A stretch of 10,159 bases of DNA from positions 1 to 10,159 of the forward strand of contig CAIZMD010000784.1 in assembly GCA_903933995.1 (NCBI GenBank), read 5' to 3'. The translations under genes and the position numbers were made by a program. Shown here piece by piece: positions 1-5,395 of the stretch; positions within the stretch are counted from its first letter, which is position 1, and the number at the start of each line of letters is the position of its first letter. This DNA is from an uncultured Bacteroidota bacterium (GTDB lineage Bacteria; Bacteroidota; Bacteroidia; Chitinophagales; Chitinophagaceae). The notes beneath the pieces are model-generated. The model searched no databases and had not been told where the DNA came from. It was given only the letters and a program-made list of their open reading frames with translations.

Positions 1-980
1 CGGTAAGCATGGGTCTCTTGGTTTGGTGGATTGCTGGTCAGACCCTTGATGCGGGATTGTTGGTGGCATTTATCTTGTACTTGAACCAGATTTTTAGACC
101 CTTAAGGGTGATAGCCGATAAGTTTAATGTGCTCCAAATGGGAATGATTGCCGCTGAAAGGGTATTCAAAGTACTGGACAATCCTGATTTTACCCCAGCT
201 TCTGGTCCCGATGCGGTGAAGAAAGCCCATATGGAAGGAGCCATAGACTTTAACCATGTGAGTTTTGCCTATAATGAACCCAATTATGTGCTCAAAGACA
301 TTAGCTTTTCGGTAAAAGCGGGGGAGACCGTGGCCTTGGTGGGTCATACGGGAAGTGGTAAAACCAGTATCATCTCTTTATTAAATAGGTTATATCAAAT
401 TCAAAAAGGGACCATTGAAATAGACGGGATCCGAATTGAAGACTATGATCTGGACAATCTGCGCCAACATATTGGGGTAGTCTTACAAGACGTATTTCTA
501 TTTAGTGGGTCTGTATTGGACAATATTACCTTAAGAAACCCCGCCATTAGCCGTGAGCAGGTAGAGGAAGCCGCTAAAATGATTGGGGTGCATGATTTTA
601 TTATGCGTTTACCCGGGGGATATGATTATCACGTAATGGAGCGGGGTAGTACCCTAAGTCTGGGTCAACGCCAATTATTGTCATTTATACGGGCTTTATT
701 ATACCAACCCGCCATCCTGATCTTGGACGAAGCCACATCTTCCATTGACACGGAAAGTGAGCAAATGATTGAAAAAGCCATTGACACCCTCATTTCTGGT
801 AGAACCTCTATTGTGATTGCGCATAGACTGTCTACTATTAGAAAAGCCAACAAAATCATTGTCCTTGACAAGGGGCAAATCATTGAAATGGGCAACCATG
901 AGGAATTGTTGGCCTTGGGAGGTCACTATGCCAAGCTGCACGAGATGCAGTTTGACAAGAAAAAGGGGATTCTGGCCTGA
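1..980 (+). CDS. ABC exporter, C-terminal part (end of membrane domain plus ATPase domain); 5' end outside window
   Basis: This is the end of an ABC transporter that fuses a membrane domain to an ATPase, the type that exports lipids, drugs or peptides across the inner membrane. The reading frame is open to the left edge, so the Met at base 9 is internal. Residues below are numbered from that Met. Residues 1-27 are the last membrane helices, and the ATPase spans about 78-315. Visible motifs are Walker A GHTGSGKT (112-119), Q-loop Gln160, signature LSLGQ (216-220, a variant of LSGGQ), Walker B ILILD with catalytic Glu241, D-loop SSID and switch His272. Family members are near 590 residues, so a little under half is missing. 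The preceding ERGSTLS context resembles half-transporters of heterodimeric exporters, but the substrate cannot be read from the sequence. The gene ends 85 bases before atpB and is probably a separate unit. Confidence 0.93.
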   Translation, partial: VSMGLLVWWIAGQTLDAGLLVAFILYLNQIFRPLRVIADKFNVLQMGMIAAERVFKVLDNPDFTPASGPDAVKKAHMEGAIDFNHVSFAYNEPNYVLKDISFSVKAGETVALVGHTGSGKTSIISLLNRLYQIQKGTIEIDGIRIEDYDLDNLRQHIGVVLQDVFLFSGSVLDNITLRNPAISREQVEEAAKMIGVHDFIMRLPGGYDYHVMERGSTLSLGQRQLLSFIRALLYQPAILILDEATSSIDTESEQMIEKAIDTLISGRTSIVIAHRLSTIRKANKIIVLDKGQIIEMGNHEELLALGGHYAKLHEMQFDKKKGILA

Positions 981-983
981 GAG

Positions 984-1023
984 GCAAAAGCATAATATTT
1001 TCTGCTGTTTTGCTGACATTTTT
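984..1023 (+). terminator. weak terminator-like hairpin after the ABC gene
   Basis: Bases 984-992 (GCAAAAGCA) can pair with 1003-1013 (TGCTGTTTTGC) with a small bulge. They are followed by TGACATTTTT, which has a short T-run. The stem is AT-rich and imperfect. It overlaps the likely upstream part of the atpB promoter candidate, so the call is tentative. Confidence 0.3.
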
Positions 1024-1045
1024 AGCCGCCTTACCCCTATCTTTG
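1010..1045 (+). promoter_or_regulatory. candidate Bacteroidota promoter for the atp operon
   Basis: TATCTTTG at 1038-1045 matches the Bacteroidota -7 element TAnnTTTG exactly. An upstream TTG lies at 1010-1012, 25 bases away, which is longer than the usual spacing of about 19-23. A TG at 1014-1015 would give 22. Transcription would start near 1050, leaving a leader of about 16 bases that still holds GGAGAGAG before the atpB start. The position, just ahead of a major operon and after an unrelated gene, supports the call. The weak upstream element limits it. Confidence 0.45.
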
Positions 1046-1055
1046 CCGCAAATTT

Positions 1056-1063
1056 GGAGAGAG
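1056..1063 (+). promoter_or_regulatory. Shine-Dalgarno-like site that sets the atpB start
   Basis: GGAGAGAG lies just before the ATG at 1066, with the GGAG core six bases from the start codon. Such purine-rich sites are not general in Bacteroidota, and the other genes here have A-rich leaders instead. Together with the signal peptide that begins at 1066, it favours this start over the longer open frame reaching back into the ABC gene. Confidence 0.5.
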
Positions 1064-1065
1064 TC

Positions 1066-2169
1066 ATGGCGTCTAGAAGCTTTAAATCATTATTAGTACT
1101 CATATTCAGCCTTGTTTCTATGCTGTTTGCCACTGCAGTGTATGCAGAAAATACACCTGAAACAGCGGGTCATGGCACGGAAGAAGCCGGAAAAGAAAAA
1201 AAGGAAGGGGAATTTGACCCAGCCGAACTAATCATGGAGCATATTCTTGATGCCCACGAATTCCATTTCTTCAGTTTGGGTGAAACCGAAGTATCTATTC
1301 CTTTACCCGTGATTGTTTATTCTAAAGAGCGCGGATTAGCTGCTTTCTCTTATGGTAATTTTCACCATGGTCATGAAGCTTATAATGGATATAAGTCTGA
1401 AGAAGGCAAGATTGTAGCTGTTGACGCAGAAGGCAAAGTAGACGAAGCCGTTACCTTATATGATTTCAGTTTAACCCGTAACGTAGTGCAAATGTTTTTG
1501 GCATTAACGCTATTGGTTGTGCTGATGATTAATGTAGCTAACAAATACAAAAAAGGTGGCGCCAAAACTGCACCATCTGGTTTTCAAAATGCGGTTGAAC
1601 CCGTGATTACATTTGTAAGAGATGAGGTTGCCAAACCAAATTTGGGGAGCGCTTATGGCAAGTACATGCCTTATTTGTTAACCGTTTTCTTTTTTATCTT
1701 GATCAACAATATTGTTGGTTTGATTCCAGGTACAGCTAATGTAACTGGTAATATTGCGTTCACTGTTGTGTTGGGTGTGATTAGTTTCTTTGTGATTGTG
1801 TTTAGCACCAACAAACATTTCTGGGCGCATATTTTTAACCCTCCGGTTCCTTTCTTGGTGAAGTTTATCTTGGTACCTGTAGAATTTATTGGAATTTTCA
1901 CCAAGCCATTTGCCTTGATTGTCCGTTTGTTTGCCAACATGGTGGCAGGTCACATTATCATCACTTGTTTTGTAATGTTGATCTTCATCTTTGGCGCTAT
2001 GAGCCAAGTAGCAGGATGGGGTTTCTCTCCAGTCTCTGTTGCCTTTACCGTTTTCATTTACTTAATTGAAATATTGGTTGCCTTTATTCAAGCCTTCATC
2101 TTTACCAACTTGACCGCGGTATTTATTGGTCAGTCTAGAGAAGGAGCGCATGATGATGCACACCATTAA
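1066..2169 (+). CDS. atpB: F-type ATP synthase subunit a, with signal peptide
   Basis: Subunit a forms the two proton half-channels of the Fo sector beside the c-ring in the inner membrane. The 367-residue product begins with a signal peptide (about 1-27, ending ATAVYA). An exported region (28-135) rich in Glu and His follows, then membrane helices near 139-158, 200-221, 228-247, 263-281, 287-312 and 322-355. The essential arginine is Arg287 in RLFANMVAGH, equivalent to E. coli Arg210. His296 and Glu335 occupy the positions of E. coli Glu219 and His245, so the two residues are exchanged, as in mitochondrial subunits. E. coli subunit a has about 270 residues; the extra length is the exported N-terminus typical of Bacteroidota. 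The frame is open back to 817, but that part overlaps the ABC gene and would bury the signal peptide, so the start at 1066 was chosen. The protein ends in a short His-rich tail. Confidence 0.96.
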   Translation: MASRSFKSLLVLIFSLVSMLFATAVYAENTPETAGHGTEEAGKEKKEGEFDPAELIMEHILDAHEFHFFSLGETEVSIPLPVIVYSKERGLAAFSYGNFHHGHEAYNGYKSEEGKIVAVDAEGKVDEAVTLYDFSLTRNVVQMFLALTLLVVLMINVANKYKKGGAKTAPSGFQNAVEPVITFVRDEVAKPNLGSAYGKYMPYLLTVFFFILINNIVGLIPGTANVTGNIAFTVVLGVISFFVIVFSTNKHFWAHIFNPPVPFLVKFILVPVEFIGIFTKPFALIVRLFANMVAGHIIITCFVMLIFIFGAMSQVAGWGFSPVSVAFTVFIYLIEILVAFIQAFIFTNLTAVFIGQSREGAHDDAHH

Positions 2170-2171
2170 TC

Positions 2172-2199
2172 TTTTTTTTCACAAACAAAAACAAACAGT
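2172..2199 (+). promoter_or_regulatory. U8 tract plus A-rich leader of atpE
   Basis: The 30 bases between atpB and atpE hold eight T in a row (2172-2179), then a stretch of A with scattered C (2180-2199), and no Shine-Dalgarno match. Such a leader is unlikely to fold. The E. coli atpE leader is also a U-rich and A-rich enhancer of translation, so by analogy this may raise c-subunit output, which is needed in many copies per enzyme. The function is inferred. Confidence 0.35.
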
Positions 2200-2448
2200 A
2201 TGTCTGCAATTTTGAATTTGTTGGATGTTAGTTTAAGCCATTTAGGTGGTGCTATTGGTGCAGGTTTAGCTGCAATCGGTGCTGGTATCGGTATCGGTCA
2301 AATTGGTAAAGGTGCTGTTGAAAGCATCGCTCGTCAACCAGAAGCGTCTAACGACATCCGTGCTAACATGATCCTGACAGCTGCGTTCGTAGAGGGTGTT
2401 GCCCTTTTCGCAGTTATCGCTGGTATCTTGGCTGTATTGAAAGCCTAG
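2200..2448 (+). CDS. atpE: F-type ATP synthase subunit c (proton-type ring subunit)
   Basis: Subunit c is a two-helix hairpin that assembles into the rotating ring of Fo. The 82 residues are near the family norm. Helix 1 carries the glycine-repeat packing motif (Gly27, 29, 31, 33). The polar loop has ARQPE (44-48), which contacts gamma and epsilon. Helix 2 carries the ion-binding carboxylate Glu65 in FVEGVALF. In sodium-driven rings such as that of Ilyobacter tartaricus, Gln32 and Ser66 complete the site. Here, aligned on ARQPE, those positions are Ile32 and Gly66, so the ring should bind protons. The gene follows atpB by 30 bases and is separated from atpF by 93 bases containing two hairpins. 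The start is fixed by the family N-terminus. Confidence 0.97.
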   Translation: MSAILNLLDVSLSHLGGAIGAGLAAIGAGIGIGQIGKGAVESIARQPEASNDIRANMILTAAFVEGVALFAVIAGILAVLKA

Positions 2449-2461
2449 TTGCACAAACTTT

Positions 2462-2520
2462 ATCACTGCATCCAAAGCAAAGGGCAATGGGTGCAGTGAT
2501 TCTTTTACTTTAAAAGAATC
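2462..2520 (+). promoter_or_regulatory. two adjacent hairpins between atpE and atpF
   Basis: Hairpin 1 pairs 2462-2473 (ATCACTGCATCC) with 2489-2500 (GGGTGCAGTGAT): 12 pairs including one G-U, with a 15-base loop. Hairpin 2 pairs 2498-2507 (GATTCTTTTA) perfectly with 2511-2520 (TAAAAGAATC) around a three-base loop. The two share bases 2498-2500, so they compete for three pairs. Hairpin 1 followed by TCTTTT resembles a leaky terminator, and it could also shield the 3' end of the atpBE message. Either role would help make more c than b, delta and alpha. The structure is read from the sequence; the role is inferred. Confidence 0.6.
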
Positions 2521-2541
2521 TTGACCAACTAAATAGTATTT

Positions 2542-3036
2542 ATGCAATTGTTATCACCCGGTTTAGGATTATTGGTTTGGACCTTTGTTGCGTTCTTGCT
2601 GGTATTTTTTATCCTAAAGAAATTTGCCTGGAAGCCCATTCTGGAAACATTAAAAGAAAGGGAAACTGGTATAGCAGAAGCCATCGCGTCAGCTGATAAA
2701 ATCAAGACTGAAATGGCCGCTCTGAAAAATGAGAACGAAGCCTTGTTGGCTCAAGCTCGTGAAGAACGCGCTGTGTTGATTAAGGAAGCAAAAGAAACCG
2801 CTAACAAAATGGTTTCTGATGCCAAAGAAAAAGCTCGTGCTGAATACGATAGGATTGTTGCCGATGCTCAGTCTGCCATTACTCAGCAAAAAAATGCTGC
2901 ATTAACCGATGTGAAAAACCAAGTTGGTTCATTGGTGATTGAAGTAGCTGAAAAAGTGTTGCGCAGAGAACTAGCCAACAAAGCAGAGCAAGAAGCCTAT
3001 ATCAAGGGTCTTGCAGAAGTAGTGAACATGAACTAA
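2542..3036 (+). CDS. atpF: F-type ATP synthase subunit b (peripheral stalk)
   Basis: Subunit b anchors the stator stalk that holds F1 against rotation. The 164 residues are close to the bacterial norm (about 156-170). One N-terminal membrane helix (about 8-26) is followed by KKFAWKPI (26-33), the usual membrane-exit segment. A long charged Ala/Glu/Lys-rich coiled coil then runs from about 35 to 125. The C-terminal stretch LVIEVAEKVLRREL (131-144) is the family's delta-binding region. It lies 93 bases after atpE, behind two hairpins, and 10 bases before atpH. No Shine-Dalgarno site is visible, and the leader is AT-rich, as is common in Bacteroidota. Only one b-type gene is present, so the stalk is probably a homodimer. 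Confidence 0.96.
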   Translation: MQLLSPGLGLLVWTFVAFLLVFFILKKFAWKPILETLKERETGIAEAIASADKIKTEMAALKNENEALLAQAREERAVLIKEAKETANKMVSDAKEKARAEYDRIVADAQSAITQQKNAALTDVKNQVGSLVIEVAEKVLRRELANKAEQEAYIKGLAEVVNMN

Positions 3037-3046
3037 AAGAATTAAA

Positions 3047-3607
3047 ATGCCCAATCCACGTTTAGCAGGCAGATACGCAAAAAGTTTGATTGACCTTTCT
3101 ATTGAAAAGGGTCAATTAGAAGCGGTATATGCTGACATGAAATACCTGCAGGAACTGTGCAAGGTGAGCAGGGAATTTGTGAATTTGATGCGTAGCCCCA
3201 TTGTTCGCAATGACCAAAAGAATGCCATTATCAATGCCATCACCAAAGGAAAAATCAGTGAACTTACTGCAGCTTTTAACCAATTATTGGTTAGAAAAGG
3301 TAGGGAAGGTGATATTCCTGAAATTGCGGTTGCATTTGTAGAACAATATAATACACTAAAAGGCATTCATGCTGTGAAACTCAGTACGGCTGCTCCTATT
3401 AGTGAGGAGTTGCGTAAAGCAATTGAATCAAAAGTGGCTGCCAACCAAGGTTTCCCAAGCATTGAATTGGAAACTGCGGTAGATGAAAAATTGATTGGTG
3501 GTTTTGTATTGGAGTTTAACAACAAACTAGTTGATGCAAGTATTTTGCATGATCTGAAAGTGTTAAAGCATCAATTTATGCAGAACCTCTACGTAGACAA
3601 AATGTAG
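3047..3607 (+). CDS. atpH: F-type ATP synthase subunit delta
   Basis: Delta caps the alpha3-beta3 head and joins it to the b-subunit stalk (the equivalent of mitochondrial OSCP). The 186-residue length is typical. The N-terminal helical domain begins with the usual ARYA-like motif (LAGRYAKSLIDLS, 6-18), and LLVRKGRE (80-87) ends that domain. The C-terminal family signature DEKLIGGFVLEF (146-157), followed by LVDASI (161-166), is clear. The gene begins 10 bases after atpF and ends 50 bases before atpA, so it is almost certainly co-transcribed with both. The leader AAAAGAATTAAA is A-rich without a good Shine-Dalgarno match. Confidence 0.96.
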   Translation: MPNPRLAGRYAKSLIDLSIEKGQLEAVYADMKYLQELCKVSREFVNLMRSPIVRNDQKNAIINAITKGKISELTAAFNQLLVRKGREGDIPEIAVAFVEQYNTLKGIHAVKLSTAAPISEELRKAIESKVAANQGFPSIELETAVDEKLIGGFVLEFNNKLVDASILHDLKVLKHQFMQNLYVDKM

Positions 3608-3657
3608 TTGAGAATAAATAAGAATTGAATAACAAACATTAATAAAAGCAGATAATC

Positions 3658-5235
3658 ATGGTTGACATTAAACCCGATGAAATTTCCGCGATACTGAGAC
3701 AACAGCTCAGCAACTTCAATGTGAGTGCCGAACTTGAAGAAGTTGGTACCGTATTGCAGGTTGGGGATGGTATTGCCCGTGTGTACGGCCTTAATGGTGT
3801 ACGCTCAGGTGAACTGGTAGTTTTTGAAAATGGTGTAAAAGCCATTGCCTTGAACCTAGAAGAAGACAATGTGGGTGTGGTATTGATGGGTGAGAGCGGA
3901 GACATCAAAGAAGGCGCCAAAGTAAAAAGAACCGGACAGATTGCATCCATTCAAGTGGGTGAAGGTTTGGTTGGCCGTGTAATTAACACATTGGGTGAAC
4001 CCATTGATGGTAAAGGCCCTATCACTGGTGAATTATATGAAATGCCTTTGGAGCGTAAAGCACCGGGTGTTATCTATCGTGAACCAGTAAAAGAACCATT
4101 GCAAACTGGTATCAAAGCCATTGACGCCATGATTCCAATTGGTCGTGGTCAGCGTGAGTTGGTGATTGGTGACCGTCAAACCGGTAAAACTGCCATCTGC
4201 GTAGATACCATTATCAATCAGAAAGAATTCTTTGATGCAGGTAAGCCTGTTTATTGTATTTATGTAGCGATTGGTCAAAAAGCATCTACCGTTGCCGGTG
4301 TGATGAAGACTTTGACTGATGCTGGTGCTATGGCATACACTACAATTGTTAGTGCCTCTGCATCTGATCCAGCTCCATTGCAGTTCTACGCTCCATTCTC
4401 AGGTGCTGCTATTGGTGAGTTCTTCCGTGATACCGGTAGACCAGCCTTGATTGTATTTGACGATTTGTCAAAGCAAGCGGTGGCTTATCGTGAGGTTTCT
4501 CTATTGTTGAGAAGACCTCCAGGACGTGAAGCATATCCTGGTGACGTATTCTATTTGCATAGCCGTTTATTGGAAAGAGCTGCTAAAGTGATTGCCAATG
4601 ACGATGTTGCTAAGAACATGAATGACTTACCAGCTTCTATCAAGCATTTGGTAAAAGGTGGTGGTTCATTGACTGCATTGCCAATCATTGAAACACAAGC
4701 AGGTGACGTGTCTGCTTATATCCCAACCAACGTAATCTCTATTACTGACGGTCAGATCTTCTTGGAAGGTAACTTGTTCAACGCAGGTATTCGTCCAGCG
4801 ATTAACGTAGGTATCTCTGTAAGCCGTGTGGGTGGTAACGCTCAGATTAAATCCATGAAGAAAGTAGCAGGTACTTTGAAATTGGATCAGGCCCTTTACC
4901 GTGAGTTGGAAGCCTTCTCTAAATTTGGTGGTGACCTTGATGCTGCAACCAAGTCTGTAATTGACAAAGGTGCACGTAACGTGGAAATCTTGAAGCAGTT
5001 GCAATATTCTCCAATGACCGTTGAAAACCAAGTTGCAATTATCTACTTGGGTACACAAGGTTTGTTGCGTGATGTAGCTGTGAAAAACGTGAAGGAATTT
5101 GAAGCACATTTCTTAACTGAAATGGCTAACAAATTACCAGATGTTTTGGCAGAATTTAAGAAAGGTCAGTTGAACGATGCAAGTTTGGCTAAGATGACTG
5201 ATCTAGCTAAGAGCTTGATGCCTCAGTACAAATAG
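3658..5235 (+). CDS. atpA: F-type ATP synthase subunit alpha
   Basis: Alpha alternates with beta in the F1 hexamer. It binds nucleotide without turnover and supplies the arginine finger to the catalytic site on beta. The 525 residues match the bacterial norm (about 500-530). In order: an N-terminal beta-barrel domain (about 25-95); the P-loop GDRQTGKT (171-178), which has the alpha-type Gln; Walker B LIVFDDLSK (264-272); and the alpha signature PAINVGISVSRVGG (380-393) with arginine finger Arg390. A C-terminal helical domain runs from about 395. The gene is the last of the atp cluster here and is followed within 25 bases by a strong terminator. No gamma subunit gene follows, which is unusual for an atpBEFHA cluster. 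Confidence 0.98.
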   Translation: MVDIKPDEISAILRQQLSNFNVSAELEEVGTVLQVGDGIARVYGLNGVRSGELVVFENGVKAIALNLEEDNVGVVLMGESGDIKEGAKVKRTGQIASIQVGEGLVGRVINTLGEPIDGKGPITGELYEMPLERKAPGVIYREPVKEPLQTGIKAIDAMIPIGRGQRELVIGDRQTGKTAICVDTIINQKEFFDAGKPVYCIYVAIGQKASTVAGVMKTLTDAGAMAYTTIVSASASDPAPLQFYAPFSGAAIGEFFRDTGRPALIVFDDLSKQAVAYREVSLLLRRPPGREAYPGDVFYLHSRLLERAAKVIANDDVAKNMNDLPASIKHLVKGGGSLTALPIIETQAGDVSAYIPTNVISITDGQIFLEGNLFNAGIRPAINVGISVSRVGGNAQIKSMKKVAGTLKLDQALYRELEAFSKFGGDLDAATKSVIDKGARNVEILKQLQYSPMTVENQVAIIYLGTQGLLRDVAVKNVKEFEAHFLTEMANKLPDVLAEFKKGQLNDASLAKMTDLAKSLMPQYK

Positions 5236-5257
5236 TCCACACTAACTGGTTATATGG

Positions 5258-5287
5258 AAGACCCCAAGCAATTGGGGTCTTTTTTTG
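5258..5287 (+). terminator. strong intrinsic terminator after atpA
   Basis: AAGACCCCAA (5258-5267) pairs perfectly with TTGGGGTCTT (5272-5281) around the loop GCAA, giving a 10-pair GC-rich stem followed by a run of T to 5286. This is a textbook rho-independent terminator. It closes the atp operon straight after atpA and separates it from the receptor gene. Confidence 0.93.
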
Positions 5288-5346
5288 TGCCCGAACCGAC
5301 GTTTAGCCTTGAGATGGAGGTTTTAAAATAATATTTGTAAAATAGT

Positions 5347-5377
5347 TTGGTTTATAAAATAAACTAGTCTATGTTTG
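5347..5377 (+). promoter_or_regulatory. candidate Bacteroidota promoter for the TonB-dependent receptor
   Basis: TATGTTTG at 5370-5377 matches TAnnTTTG exactly, and TTG at 5347-5349 lies 20 bases upstream, which is the expected spacing for the Bacteroidota primary sigma factor. Transcription would start near 5382, leaving a leader of about 14 bases before the ATG at 5396. A strong terminator lies just upstream, so the receptor needs its own promoter. Confidence 0.65.
5350..5364 (+). promoter_or_regulatory. palindrome inside the promoter spacer, possible operator
   Basis: GTTTAT-AAA-ATAAAC is a perfect 6-base-arm palindrome placed between the -33 and -7 elements of the receptor promoter. That is where a repressor would block polymerase. 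It does not resemble a Fur box. In such AT-rich DNA a palindrome of this size can arise by chance. Confidence 0.3.
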
Positions 5378-5395
5378 ATCTGTCAAATCCCTACA

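Noticed and set aside
817..1065. Longer atpB reading frame starting at 817
   Set aside because: It overlaps the ABC gene by 164 bases in another frame. The Shine-Dalgarno site and the signal peptide both point to the start at 1066.
699..1133. 144-codon minus-strand frame over the ABC and atpB ends
   Set aside because: It shows no family resemblance and runs antisense across the ABC gene end and the atp promoter region; it is best explained as a shadow frame.
2200..2448. Sodium-type ATP synthase ring
   Set aside because: Glu65 is present, but aligned on ARQPE the sodium ligands Gln32 and Ser66 are Ile and Gly; Gln34 is two positions off.
4666..5109. 147-codon minus-strand frame inside atpA
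   Set aside because: It lies antisense within a highly conserved gene, has low-complexity, cysteine-rich content with no recognisable domain, and is a shadow of atpA codon bias.
5375..5395. TTG start codon for the receptor at 5375
   Set aside because: It lies within the -7 promoter element and would place seven polar residues before the signal peptide; the ATG at 5396 is better.
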